Under the pieces are notes generated by a model. That model was not told where the DNA came from, did no database searches, and saw only the letters and a list, made by a program, of their open reading frames with translations. This document shows positions 15,318-23,399 of a stretch of 34,619 nt of DNA, piece after piece (position 1 is the first letter of the stretch; every line of letters starts with the position of its first letter). The DNA is from an uncultured Eubacterium sp. (GTDB taxonomy: Bacteria; Bacillota; Clostridia; Peptostreptococcales; Anaerovoracaceae): NCBI GenBank assembly GCA_937894585.1, contig CALBGO010000059.1, positions 1 to 34,619 of the forward strand. Direction: 5' to 3'. Made by a program: the position numbers and the translations under genes.

Positions 15318-15367
15318 TGTTTATCAACCAAAACATCATATACTCCGCAGCATAAAATACAATCTTC

Positions 15368-15399
15368 ACCGCCGCTATGATTAACACCATAACGGCGGT
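15368..15399. other. Strong GC-rich hairpin in the yfcC 3' region
   Basis: Arms ACCGCCG-C-TATG and CATA-A-CGGCGGT close an eight-base loop. The plus strand has TTTTC after it; no plus-strand gene feeds it. It may protect the YfcC-family mRNA 3' end or act as a first terminator. Confidence 0.55.
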
Positions 15400-15471
15400 T
15401 TTCAGATCTGACCTTCTCTGCCAAAGAATATTCTGCTCTATCTTTATAATTTATTTACATTCTGCCTCTGC

Positions 15472-16884
15472 TTATGCGCCGAATCCGGTCATGACAGCGA
15501 TTACCATCATCACTGCCTGAATTCCTACCAGAACAAAGAAAATCGGGAAGATAAATTTCCACCATTTTTCCACTTTGATTCCGGCAAGTCCGGCCATAAC
15601 TGCGGCATACGCAGTCGGCCACACGATATTGGACAGTCCGTCGCCAAACTGGAAGGCAAGACATGCTGTATCTCTTGTCATACCCAGAAGATCCGCAAGG
15701 GGCGCCATAATCGGCATGGAGGTCGCCGCCTGTCCGGAACCGGACGGAATAAAGAAGTTCAGCAGCGTCTGCATAATCAGCATAGCGATTCCGCTGAGCC
15801 ATACAGGCAGGTGAGACAGCGGCATTGCCAGTCCGTTCACAACAGTATCGATAATATTACCCTGCTGCAGCACCATCAGAATACCGCGGGAAATACCCAC
15901 CAGCAAAGCCGCCATTGCCGCTTCACTGAGGCCTTTTGCAAAGCCCTCCCCGATATCGTTGATCTTCGTTCCCATAATAATTGCAGCTACAAGACCCATA
16001 ATCAGGAACACCGTAGAAATTTCCGCATAATACCAGCCGTACTGTTTTACGCCATAAACCATAATAACAATAGCTGCCAGAAGATCCACAAGCACCAGTG
16101 CCTGCCGAACTCCGAACTCCTTGTGTTCTACATTTGCACCCACGCCCAGTTCACTGAAATCCGTACCATATACAAGGCTCTTGGTCGGATCTTTCTTGAT
16201 CTTCAGCGCATAGCGCATTACCAGCGCAGAACCTGCAATCAGCATTACAATGTGACAGATAATACGGAAAGCTGCTCCCGACATATACGGCACTTCCGCA
16301 ATACCCTGTGCAACTCCTACAGTAAACGGGTTCATTACTGCCCCCGAATATCCGATACCTGCGCCCAGCGCCACTACCGCAAGGCCTACCACCGCATCAA
16401 ATCCGATACCGATAAAAATACTTGCAAAAATCGGAATGAACGGGAGCCACTCTTCAAACATGCCCACCGTAGAAGAACCCAGTCCGAACAGCGCCATAAA
16501 AACAGGAATAATCACAATGCTGCTGTTCCCTTTAAACATCTTCATCAGGAACACAACCAGACCGTCAAAGGCTCCGCTTTTGGTTACGAAACTGGTAGAA
16601 GCAAAAGTAATAAATACCAGGAAGATAATGCCCGAAGCATCGACCATGCCGTCATAAACTGCTTTAAATGTATCAAAAATACCTACCGGAGTTGCCTCGA
16701 TTTCGTGCCATGTACCAGCTACAGCGACTTCTCTGCCGTCAGCATTCTGAATACGGTCAAACTGACCGGCAGGAAGAATCCATGTCAGAACTGCGCAGAT
16801 TGCAATAATCAGGAATAAAAGCACAAAAATATGAGGAACCGAAAACCTCTTTTTCTTCTCGCCAAGCTTTGGTCCATTGCTCAT
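15472..16884 (-). CDS. YfcC family membrane carrier
   Basis: 470 residues, about 12 membrane segments. The family is recognised by the N-terminal helix ending LTWILPAGQFDRI, the conserved loop GLGSSTVGMFEEWLPFIPIF, GYSGAVMNPFTVGVAQGIAEVPYMSGAAFR, and the C-terminal FFIPSGSGQAATSMPIMAPLADLLG with WPTAYAAVMAGL. YfcC proteins are related to the AbgT, ArcD-like and DcuC-type carriers; suggested substrates are C4-dicarboxylates or basic amino acids, none proven. Expression starts from a consensus promoter just upstream; the gene is separate from the thiamine operon that ends 130 bases before it. The ATG has GAGAGGT at moderate spacing. Confidence 0.85.
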   Translation of the reverse strand: MSNGPKLGEKKKRFSVPHIFVLLFLIIAICAVLTWILPAGQFDRIQNADGREVAVAGTWHEIEATPVGIFDTFKAVYDGMVDASGIIFLVFITFASTSFVTKSGAFDGLVVFLMKMFKGNSSIVIIPVFMALFGLGSSTVGMFEEWLPFIPIFASIFIGIGFDAVVGLAVVALGAGIGYSGAVMNPFTVGVAQGIAEVPYMSGAAFRIICHIVMLIAGSALVMRYALKIKKDPTKSLVYGTDFSELGVGANVEHKEFGVRQALVLVDLLAAIVIMVYGVKQYGWYYAEISTVFLIMGLVAAIIMGTKINDIGEGFAKGLSEAAMAALLVGISRGILMVLQQGNIIDTVVNGLAMPLSHLPVWLSGIAMLIMQTLLNFFIPSGSGQAATSMPIMAPLADLLGMTRDTACLAFQFGDGLSNIVWPTAYAAVMAGLAGIKVEKWWKFIFPIFFVLVGIQAVMMVIAVMTGFGA

Positions 16885-16963
16885 TTTTCTTACCTCTCTT
16901 TCTTCTGAATTATAATGCGAAAAGAAGTGCGGAGAAACGCCCCTCCTTTATCGCTTTACCTAA

Positions 16964-16992
16964 TTATAGTGCTATAGTTAGAAAAAAGCAAG
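16964..16992 (-). promoter_or_regulatory. Promoter of the YfcC-family gene
   Basis: TTGCTT (16987-16992), 17 bases, TATAAT (16964-16969) on the minus strand, about 75 bases before the ATG. It lies directly behind cytX, where no strong terminator is visible, so some read-through from the thiamine operon is possible. Confidence 0.8.
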
Positions 16993-17016
16993 TAAAAATA
17001 TAGTCTTTTACATATT

Positions 17017-18183
17017 TTAATACTTTCGTACTACCTTTCCCACAATAACCGCAAGAATCAGTGTCAACGCCATATCCGGCAGAGTATTGCCGCATGGAAT
17101 ATCCACTGTCATCAGATACCGGTACAGCACAAATCCTACCGCCCAGACCGCCAGATTTTCCCAGCAAAACAAAGAGGCTGACAAATCCCGTCTCAAAACA
17201 AAAAAATCTGCTATCAGTACTGCGATCATCGGTGCGAAAACAGAACCGATCAGATACAGGAATCCTGTGATATCATCCATTGGAAACAAGATTGCACAAA
17301 TTGTTCCTGCTACAGTCACAACAACTGCGGCCCTTTTTCCGTTAACGGCAGGAAGAATAGATTCAGCCGAAATCCCTGCTGAGTACGCATCCAGAAATGT
17401 AGTGGTCACCGTAGAAAAAATCACAATCAGAAGAGCGGCTATACCGAGTCCTGCCCTTACCATAATCTGCGCAATATCCGATTCTCCTGTAAAAACAGCT
17501 GCACCCATACCTATAATATACATCCATGTGCTGACAAGTCCGTAAACAACTGTGCTCGCTATAGTTGCCGCAAAAGGTTTTTCTGCTTCTCTGGTATAAT
17601 CGCTGATCAGCGGCAGCCAGGACAACGGCATTGCCACCGCCAGTTCAACGGCCGCTCCGAAAGACAAGCTGCCATCTGATACTACCGGCGCAGCTTCCCC
17701 TGTAAAAATCACCTTACAGAGAATTATCGTCAGCACAAAAAGGGCTGCCATAGCAATTGTATTGATTTTTCCCAAATTTGTAATCCCTACCAGAATCCAT
17801 AGGAGAATCAGCGCCCCAATCAGAAGGCACCAAACCCATGCACCGGTATGTATCACACCGTCTGCCGCCAATGCGCCGTCATAAATCATAATAGCCGTCC
17901 AACCCACCAGCTGTAAAACATTGAGAAAGGCAAACAACTGTCCGCCCCGACAGCCGAAACTCATCTTTACAGTTTCCATAGCGCTTTTTCCCGCTTTTCC
18001 GCCGATATATCCTGCAAGAAACAGCATGACGCATCCGATGATATGACCTGTAATGATGGCCTGCAGTCCCTTTGCAATACCCAATGGAGCAAAATAGGTG
18101 CCGGTCAGGATTTCCGCAATAGATACGCCTGCGCCGAACCAAATCAAACTGTTGGCAAATACCGATGTCTTTTTTCCTTCCAT
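17017..18183 (-). CDS. cytX: Putative hydroxymethylpyrimidine transporter CytX
   Basis: 388 residues, 12 hydrophobic segments, of the nucleobase:cation symporter-1 (codB/cytosine permease) family. Recognisable blocks are NSLIWFGAGVSIAEILTGTYFAPLG at the N-terminus, LQLVGWTAIMIYDGA in helix 3, AMPLSWLPLISDYTREAEKP in the middle and TFLDAYSAGISAESI in the second half. The CytX branch is found with thiamine genes under TPP riboswitches, and comparative genomics assigns it to uptake of the thiamine pyrimidine (HMP). The ATG lies one base after the thiD stop codon, so it is the last gene of the thiM-thiE-HAD-thiD-cytX operon. Confidence 0.88.
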   Translation of the reverse strand: MEGKKTSVFANSLIWFGAGVSIAEILTGTYFAPLGIAKGLQAIITGHIIGCVMLFLAGYIGGKAGKSAMETVKMSFGCRGGQLFAFLNVLQLVGWTAIMIYDGALAADGVIHTGAWVWCLLIGALILLWILVGITNLGKINTIAMAALFVLTIILCKVIFTGEAAPVVSDGSLSFGAAVELAVAMPLSWLPLISDYTREAEKPFAATIASTVVYGLVSTWMYIIGMGAAVFTGESDIAQIMVRAGLGIAALLIVIFSTVTTTFLDAYSAGISAESILPAVNGKRAAVVVTVAGTICAILFPMDDITGFLYLIGSVFAPMIAVLIADFFVLRRDLSASLFCWENLAVWAVGFVLYRYLMTVDIPCGNTLPDMALTLILAVIVGKVVRKY

Positions 18184-18184
18184 A

Positions 18185-18988
18185 TCAGACCGCCCCCTGT
18201 CCGTTCAGCATAAAAGCATGGTCCATAGGACCACTGCCTTTTCCCAGGTCCAGCATAGCAGCCAGCGCTCCGGAAATATATGCTTTTGCCTGTGTCACTG
18301 CTTCTTCTAAAGAAAAACCTTTCGCAAGACCTGCCGCAATGGCGCTAGACAGTGTACAGCCTGTACCGTGGGTATTGGGATTGTCGATACGCTTTCCGCA
18401 AAACCACCGGGAGATACCGTCTCCATATAAGAAATCATTGGCGTCGCTGATCTGATGTCCGCCCTTTACAAGCACGCTGCAGCCGTATTTTTCAAAAATT
18501 TCCGCAGCTGCACGCTCCATATCTTCCGCTGTGCTGATTGAATGTCCCCACAATACCTCCGCTTCAGGAATATTGGGTGTAATTACGGAAGCAAGGGGGA
18601 TTAGTTCTGTACAGAGGGTTTCCACCGCATCATCAGAGATCAGTCTCGCACCGCTGGTTGCCGCCATAACAGGATCCAGCACAATATTCTTTGCACTGTA
18701 CTGCTTCAGCTTCGCTGCAATGGTTTCAATCAGCTCCGAAGAAGAAACCATACCTATTTTTACCGCGTCCGGAAAAATATCCGTAAAAACCGCAGAAAGC
18801 TGCGCTGCAAGAAAATCCGCAGATGCATTCATAATATCCGTTACACCGGTGGTATTCTGGGCTGTCAAAGCAGTAACTGCGCTCATGGCATATACGCCGT
18901 TAACAGTCATTGTTTTAATATCAGCCTGAATGCCGGCGCCTCCGCTGGAATCACTTCCTGCGATTGTCAATGCTGTGTATTTTTTCAT
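18185..18988 (-). CDS. thiD: Hydroxymethylpyrimidine/phosphomethylpyrimidine kinase ThiD
   Basis: 267 residues of the ribokinase fold. The N-terminus TALTIAGSDSSGGAGIQADIKTM is the HMP-binding signature; the Gly-rich anion hole and catalytic Asp are in NTHGTGCTLSSAIAAGLAKG. It phosphorylates HMP to HMP-P and then HMP-PP, the pyrimidine partner of ThiE. I place the start at 18988, where GAGGTAATT precedes ATG; the upstream ATG at 19030 adds a non-conserved extension. A 130-base gap with a hairpin separates it from the HAD gene, otherwise it is in the same operon. ThiD activity here presumably uses HMP imported by CytX. Confidence 0.95.
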   Translation of the reverse strand: MKKYTALTIAGSDSSGGAGIQADIKTMTVNGVYAMSAVTALTAQNTTGVTDIMNASADFLAAQLSAVFTDIFPDAVKIGMVSSSELIETIAAKLKQYSAKNIVLDPVMAATSGARLISDDAVETLCTELIPLASVITPNIPEAEVLWGHSISTAEDMERAAAEIFEKYGCSVLVKGGHQISDANDFLYGDGISRWFCGKRIDNPNTHGTGCTLSSAIAAGLAKGFSLEEAVTQAKAYISGALAAMLDLGKGSGPMDHAFMLNGQGAV

Positions 18989-19051
18989 AATTACCTCACT
19001 TATTTTTTGATAGTGTTTTTCATAAACCACTTAACACTGCTGACTTTTCTA

Positions 19052-19084
19052 TAGCGACCGGAAGTGGTGCCCCCGACCGGCCGC
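19052..19084 (-). other. Intercistronic hairpin in the thiamine operon
   Basis: Minus-strand stem AGCGGCCGG/CCGGTCGCT (nine pairs, one G-U) with a 15-base loop, between the HAD gene and thiD. No T tract follows, so it is more likely an mRNA processing or stabilising element than a terminator. Confidence 0.5.
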
Positions 19085-19119
19085 TTTTCTTATAATTTAA
19101 CTTATTAGGATTACTCTGA

Positions 19120-19764
19120 TTAAAGCAGCTGAAAGTCTTCTAAAGATGTAACATAGATGTCTGCGGTCGCTGCCAGCTCCTTCCGATCTCCTGCACTGAC
19201 CGCATCGAAAACCCCCACCGTGTTTATCCCCGCAGCCGCAGCCGTCTTTACAGAATACAGCCCATCCTCAAAAAGCCATGTTTCACAAGGCTTAGTCCCC
19301 ATAATCCGCATAGCCTCATAGAAAATTTCCGGCTCTGACTTGCTGGTTTTCAGCTCCACACAGCTTAAGATTTCTCTGAAATAGTGTGCTGCATCGAGGC
19401 GTTCCATCGCCGCCGCAATATAATTTTTCCCTGTAGAGCTGGCAATCGTCATCGGAATCTCCGCAGAATACAATGTCTCCAGAAGTTCTTTCGCCCCGGG
19501 CTTAAAATCCGCACGGCAGTAGTAACAATCTTCCACCACGCCGTTGATTCCGCGGATAATCTCGTCAAGGGACTGCGACATTTTGTATTTTTCTTTCAAA
19601 TAAACTGCACCCATATCGACTGTCATAGTAAACAGCTTATCTCCCAGATGCGGTTCGGCCTCTATGCCGAGCGATTTCAGGTATACTGCACCGGCATTGG
19701 TCCAGACAGGCATAGTATCCAGCAGCACACCGTCCACATCAAAAATTACACCTTTTATTTTCAT
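19120..19764 (-). CDS. HAD-superfamily phosphatase in the thiamine operon
   Basis: 214 residues. HAD motif I is VIFDVDGVLLDT (nucleophile and acid DxD), motif II the Ser/Thr of MTIASSTGKN, motif III the Lys in KTSKSEPEIFYEA and motif IV the acidic pair in LFEDGLYS. An inserted alpha-helical cap after motif I makes it subclass I, beta-phosphoglucomutase/phosphatase-like. ATGA overlap with thiE ties its translation to that gene. No ThiL is seen in this window, so this enzyme could dephosphorylate thiamine monophosphate, after which a pyrophosphokinase would make TPP. That role is inferred only from position. Confidence 0.85.
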   Translation of the reverse strand: MKIKGVIFDVDGVLLDTMPVWTNAGAVYLKSLGIEAEPHLGDKLFTMTVDMGAVYLKEKYKMSQSLDEIIRGINGVVEDCYYCRADFKPGAKELLETLYSAEIPMTIASSTGKNYIAAAMERLDAAHYFREILSCVELKTSKSEPEIFYEAMRIMGTKPCETWLFEDGLYSVKTAAAAGINTVGVFDAVSAGDRKELAATADIYVTSLEDFQLL

Positions 19765-20417
19765 TCTTTTTCTACCATCTCTTTCGTTACTCGTTTCAGC
19801 TCTTCGGCGGCTTTCTCGATATCACGGCTTCCAAAAAGAGAACTGATTACAGCGATTCCGCAGATTCCGCTTCCTGCAAGTTCTGCCGTATTTTCACAGG
19901 TAATACCGCCGATGGCAATTACGGGAATATCCACCGCATCACAGATTGCCGCAAGAGTTTCGAAGCTGACATCCTCTGCATCGGCCTTTGAGCCGGTTGA
20001 AAATACCGCCCCGACACCGAGATAATCTGCGCCCCGCTCCTGTGCCAGCAGTGCCTGTTCCACAGTCTGCGCCGAAACACCCAGAATCCGCTCCTTTCCG
20101 ATCAGTTTTCTTACATTGCCTGCCTCCATATCGCTCTGCCCGACATGGACGCCGTCTGCCCCGCTTTTTAATGCAACTTCGACATTATCGTTTACAACAA
20201 AAGGTACACCGTATTTTCCGCAAAGCTCGCGGATTTCCGCCGCTTCTGCAAGAAAATCCTCTTCATTCAGATTTTTTTCACGAAGCTGCACAAAAGTCAC
20301 GCCGCCTTTCAGCGCTTTTTCCACCTGTTCCGAAAGAGTTTCCCCTTTCAGCCAGCGCCGGTCGGTCACTGCATAAAGCAGCAGCTGCTCTCTGAAAGCA
20401 TTCTTATCTGATTTCAA
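19761..20417 (-). CDS. thiE: Thiamine phosphate synthase ThiE
   Basis: 218 residues, TIM barrel. It couples HMP-PP with thiazole phosphate to give thiamine phosphate. Diagnostic segments: LLYAVTDRRWL at strand 1, GGVTFVQLREKNLNEEDF, FVVNDNVEVALKSGADGVHVGQSDM with the Mg/PPi-binding Asp, and VFSTGSKADAEDVSFETL, then PVIAIGGITCENTAEL. The TTG at 20417 follows AAGGTG and overlaps thiM by 14 bases; a GTG nine bases upstream is an alternative. The far-upstream ATG at 20582 lies deep in thiM and is excluded. Length is normal. Confidence 0.93.
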   Translation of the reverse strand: MKSDKNAFREQLLLYAVTDRRWLKGETLSEQVEKALKGGVTFVQLREKNLNEEDFLAEAAEIRELCGKYGVPFVVNDNVEVALKSGADGVHVGQSDMEAGNVRKLIGKERILGVSAQTVEQALLAQERGADYLGVGAVFSTGSKADAEDVSFETLAAICDAVDIPVIAIGGITCENTAELAGSGICGIAVISSLFGSRDIEKAAEELKRVTKEMVEKE

Positions 20418-21225
20418 TCTTCGCACCTTCTTCCAGCTGTTTCCCGTCCATATTGTAAATCGCATCGATAATCCGATTTCTGTAGGTTGAATTACCGTCG
20501 CCCGGCAGCATATTTTTCCAACCGATTTCTCCGGCAAGCCCCATAGCGCATACGGCAGCTGCCGCTGCCTCAAGCGGTTCATCCCTGTTTGCTGTTAAAA
20601 AAGCGGTCATCAGCGCAGAAAGCTGACAGCCTGTACCTGTAATCTGCCCCATTTCTTTTCTTCCGTTTCGAATTATATAGCAGATTTTTCCGTCTGTGAC
20701 AAGGTCAATAGCGCCTGTCACAGCGACGATACTGCCGCAGTCTTCAGCAAAAACCTTTACAAATTCCACTGCCTTATCCAGATTCTCTTCCGTTACTGCA
20801 TCTGCAACATCTGCATCGACGCCCCTGGTCGTACCGCTTCCGGTTGCTAAAGTCTTAATCTCGGATATATTCCCTCTGACCGCAGTAAATCCGACTTCTT
20901 TCATCAAGCTGACAGCAGTTTGGGTCCGAAGACTGCTTGCCCCTGCGCCTACCGGATCAAGAAGAACCGGATGTCCGAGCTCACGGGCTTTTTTCCCCGA
21001 AGCAAACATTGCCGGAACAGTCCTCTGATTCAAGGTTCCGATATTGATATTCAGGCCGCCGCAAATAGCGGTAATCTCCGGCGCATCTTCAATGTCATCA
21101 GACATAATCGGACTTGCACCTGCCGCCAGCAGAATATTCGCCACATCGTTTACTGTAACATAATTGGTAATGTTGTGTACCAGCGCGCCGCCTTCTCTCA
21201 GACGGTCAAATCTTTCTTTTAGCAT
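20404..21225 (-). CDS. thiM: Hydroxyethylthiazole kinase ThiM
   Basis: 273 residues. Conserved blocks: LVHNITNYVTVNDVANILLAAGASPIMS at the N-terminus (thiazole site), LDPVGAGASSLRTQT, VRGNISEIKTLA and the ATP/catalytic site GTGCQLSALMTAFLT with the catalytic Cys. It phosphorylates the thiazole alcohol, a salvage reaction that feeds ThiE. First gene of the operon, 19 bases behind a short hairpin and preceded by AAAGGA; controlled by the TPP riboswitch upstream. Length is normal (about 270). Confidence 0.96.
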   Translation of the reverse strand: MLKERFDRLREGGALVHNITNYVTVNDVANILLAAGASPIMSDDIEDAPEITAICGGLNINIGTLNQRTVPAMFASGKKARELGHPVLLDPVGAGASSLRTQTAVSLMKEVGFTAVRGNISEIKTLATGSGTTRGVDADVADAVTEENLDKAVEFVKVFAEDCGSIVAVTGAIDLVTDGKICYIIRNGRKEMGQITGTGCQLSALMTAFLTANRDEPLEAAAAAVCAMGLAGEIGWKNMLPGDGNSTYRNRIIDAIYNMDGKQLEEGAKIEIR

Positions 21226-21264
21226 AATTTTTTCCTTTCTCTCTTGAGAGAGCTGCCACTAAAG

Positions 21265-21299
21265 AAAAAACGGCGCATCTGCCGGAAACAGATACACCG
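21265..21299 (-). terminator. Riboswitch expression-platform terminator
   Basis: Minus-strand stem CGGTGTATCTG/CAGATGCGCCG (11 pairs, some G-U) with a TTTCCGG loop and TTTTTT behind it, between the TPP aptamer and thiM. It fits transcription attenuation when TPP is bound. Confidence 0.85.
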
Positions 21300-21310
21300 C
21301 TTTCTTCTTT

Positions 21311-21403
21311 CAGCAATATTTCCCTCCGTTGGCATTATCCAAATCAGGTTACGGGTCAAAGCATACCAGCTTACTCTCAGCCTGCTTCAGCAAGCTCCCC
21401 TTG
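21311..21403 (-). promoter_or_regulatory. TPP riboswitch (THI element)
   Basis: The minus strand contains the conserved aptamer segments in order: GGGGAGC, GGCTGAGAG, GACCCGTAACCTGAT, then TGGATAATGCCAACGGAGGGA. These are the pyrimidine- and pyrophosphate-binding parts of the TPP aptamer. An extra hairpin GTTCCC-TGC-GGGAAC (21406-21420) lies just upstream. It controls the five-gene thiamine operon. Confidence 0.95.
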
Positions 21404-21442
21404 TCGTTCCCTGCGGGAACAATATAATCTAATTCTGTCATC

Positions 21443-21471
21443 ATTATACACCCAGCAAAATGATTTGCCAA
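21443..21471 (-). promoter_or_regulatory. Promoter of the thiamine operon
   Basis: TTGGCA (21466-21471), 17 bases, TATAAT (21443-21448) on the minus strand; transcription would begin a few bases before the riboswitch hairpin. It lies about 50-75 bases beyond the cysteine hydrolase stop codon, in a stretch with short imperfect repeats. Confidence 0.85.
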
Positions 21472-21519
21472 GTAAATTGCCAAATGATTTCACCGATTGT
21501 CAAGTGATAACAACACCGA

Positions 21520-22083
21520 TTACCAAATGATTTCGGCGCCGATCCGCTCCATATCCTCCATGTTAACCCGCTGTATCTCCTCTGTCTGTGAAGAGCAGCA
21601 CTTTTCTATCACAACGGTTCGGTAATCCATAGCAACAGCATCATAGCAAGTCGTTCTGATGCAGTTCGGCGTTGTCGTACCAATCAAAACTACCGTATCC
21701 ACTTTGAGACGGCGCAGCATCAAATCCAGCTTCGTCTGAAAAAAAGCACTCCATCGCGGCTTAATGATTTCGTAATCGCCCGGCTCAGCCAAAAGACCGT
21801 CTGCAAGTTCTTCGCTGTTGATCCCGCAAGATCCCGGAGCTATAGTTTTTCCGCCGGCTTCCCATGCCGGAATTCTGGTAAATTCCACATCGCTTCCGTC
21901 GGGCAGATACTGCCTCTTAATCCAGAAAACCGGAGAGCCCGCCTCTCTTGCCCTGCGAATCACCTCTGCGCACGCAGGTACAGTATCCTTTGCCTGCCTG
22001 ATGCAGTGAGCCGCCCCCGGCTCCACAAAAGCTTTCTGCATATCAATAATCAAAAGCGCTGTGTTCCTGTTAAACAAACTCAT
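21520..22083 (-). CDS. Isochorismatase-family cysteine hydrolase
   Basis: 187 residues. The catalytic triad is visible: Asp14 in LLIIDMQKAFV, Lys108 in IIKPRWSAFF and Cys141 in GTTTPNCIRTTC. The fold and cis-peptide region (GTTTPNC) match cysteine hydrolases that act on amides or vinyl ethers: nicotinamidase, N-carbamoylsarcosine amidase, isochorismatase, biuret-type hydrolases. Which one cannot be decided; the family members with RTTCYDA are often listed as generic cysteine hydrolases. It begins 25 bases after the EamA-type carrier, and the pair is probably one transcript. Confidence 0.9.
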   Translation of the reverse strand: MSLFNRNTALLIIDMQKAFVEPGAAHCIRQAKDTVPACAEVIRRAREAGSPVFWIKRQYLPDGSDVEFTRIPAWEAGGKTIAPGSCGINSEELADGLLAEPGDYEIIKPRWSAFFQTKLDLMLRRLKVDTVVLIGTTTPNCIRTTCYDAVAMDYRTVVIEKCCSSQTEEIQRVNMEDMERIGAEIIW

Positions 22084-22108
22084 ATTCCATTATCCTCCCA
22101 AATTCCGC

Positions 22109-23113
22109 TTAGGCTTCTTCTGCTGCGAATTTTTCTTTCATCTTTTCAGCTGTAATCTTATCCGTTTCTTGCTCCTTTGAATCGGCAAGTTTTCTGTCTC
22201 CCACCATAGAAATCAGGGATCCTGTGAGAATGAATCCGATTCCGATCATCATCGGAACAGGAATCTTCTCTCCCAGAATAACTGCTGCAGCGACTGCCGC
22301 AAGTACAGGTTTGAAGAAGAACACCATAGAAGCTTCCTGAGCCGAAACATATTCCATCGCCATAAAATATGCGGCATAACCCATACCGGTTGCAAAGACG
22401 GCAGCATATAAAAACGATATAATATTTCCGGCGTTGAATCCTTCAATAAAGGGAATTTCCGCAAAGCTTCCCAAACCACATTCTGTCAGGAACTCCGAAA
22501 CAGCATCAAGATGAGTAAGCGCAGCCATCAGAATCATTTCCACACTGCCCATAAGCGAGCACCCGCAGGTCAGAGTTACTCCCCCCAGCTTTCTGCTTTC
22601 GGCTTTTCCAAGCACTCCGTAAAGAGCAAACAGTATTGCCGAAACCATTACGAAAATAATACCGATTAAATTCAATCCCGGCGCCCATGGCTGCACGATA
22701 CAGATAATTCCGAGAAGATCTCCGACAATTGCCAAAACCTTGTGTTTAAGAAGGGGCTCTTTTAATAGAATCACTGCGAAAATCGTAACAAACAGCGGGT
22801 TGCTGCTGAACAGCGTCGCTACTTTCGATGCTTCAATATATAAAATAGAAAGCTGATAACAGGTCATACCGACCAAAATTCCAATGAAACCCAGCACAGC
22901 AAACCAGCCGATATCACGTGCCGTAATATGCTGATTTCGTTTCTTCAATGCTGAAACCGCAAAAGGAATCAGAATCAGTCCGCCGACCAGAAATCTTCCC
23001 ATTGTGACCTGAAGTGGATGAAAGTCTCCCGCCGACAGCTTCAGCGCAATTTCCATAGAACTAAAGAGAATCGTAGCCGCAAAAATACAGATATAACCTT
23101 TTCGCTTGTCCAT
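22109..23113 (-). CDS. EamA/DMT-family transporter
   Basis: 334 residues, ten membrane segments arranged as two EamA repeats: the first from GYICIFAATILFSSMEIALK, the second from NLIGIIFVMVSAILFALYGVLGK. Typical motifs are ASKVATLFSSNPLFVTIFAVILLKEPL and VSAQEASMVFFFKPVLAAVAAAVILGEKI (the conserved helix pair ending in Leu-x-Glu). Substrates in this superfamily are metabolites or amino acids, usually exported; none can be named here. Hydrophilic C-terminal tail. The start at 23113 has AAAGGA; the ATG at 23194 is excluded because it lies within the -35 box of the promoter. Confidence 0.9.
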   Translation of the reverse strand: MDKRKGYICIFAATILFSSMEIALKLSAGDFHPLQVTMGRFLVGGLILIPFAVSALKKRNQHITARDIGWFAVLGFIGILVGMTCYQLSILYIEASKVATLFSSNPLFVTIFAVILLKEPLLKHKVLAIVGDLLGIICIVQPWAPGLNLIGIIFVMVSAILFALYGVLGKAESRKLGGVTLTCGCSLMGSVEMILMAALTHLDAVSEFLTECGLGSFAEIPFIEGFNAGNIISFLYAAVFATGMGYAAYFMAMEYVSAQEASMVFFFKPVLAAVAAAVILGEKIPVPMMIGIGFILTGSLISMVGDRKLADSKEQETDKITAEKMKEKFAAEEA

Positions 23114-23165
23114 TTTTCCTTTCCAACCTCGTATCTTTCTTACTTTAAAAGCACATTCCCGAATT

Positions 23166-23194
23166 ATTATATTCCTCTTCCTCCCGTATTGCAA
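23166..23194 (-). promoter_or_regulatory. Promoter of the EamA-cysteine hydrolase pair
   Basis: TTGCAA (23189-23194), 17 bases, TATAAT (23166-23171) on the minus strand. Confidence 0.8.
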
Positions 23195-23277
23195 GACCGT
23201 CTGAAAAAAAAACGATGCATTCTAAAAAAGTCATTCACCCTCTTTGCTCTGTTTAATATGACCTTAAAATATAAAAT

Positions 23278-23312
23278 GCCGTACCTCGTAAATTCAGTTT
23301 ACGGAATACGGC
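23278..23312 (-). terminator. Second hairpin behind the AGCS gene
   Basis: Arms GCCGTA…CGTAAA and TTTACG…TACGGC. On the minus strand it is followed by ATTTTATATTTT. It probably backs up the terminator at 23353-23384. Confidence 0.6.
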
Positions 23313-23352
23313 TCCGTTTGCCTCTCAGACAATATCCTGCAATCCGCAGGTC

Positions 23353-23384
23353 AAAAAACGAAACCGCAGGCAAATTCGCCTGCG
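23353..23384 (-). terminator. Terminator of the AGCS gene
   Basis: Minus-strand stem CGCAGGC/GCCTGCG with a GAATTT loop, followed by GTTTCGTTTTTTG, about 15 bases beyond the stop codon. Confidence 0.85.
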
Positions 23385-23399
23385 ACTTCTTGATACATA

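Noticed and set aside
15242..15424. 60-codon minus-strand ORF behind the YfcC-family gene
   Set aside because: It begins with TTG without a ribosome site and covers two strong hairpins, so it is more likely transcript 3' structure.
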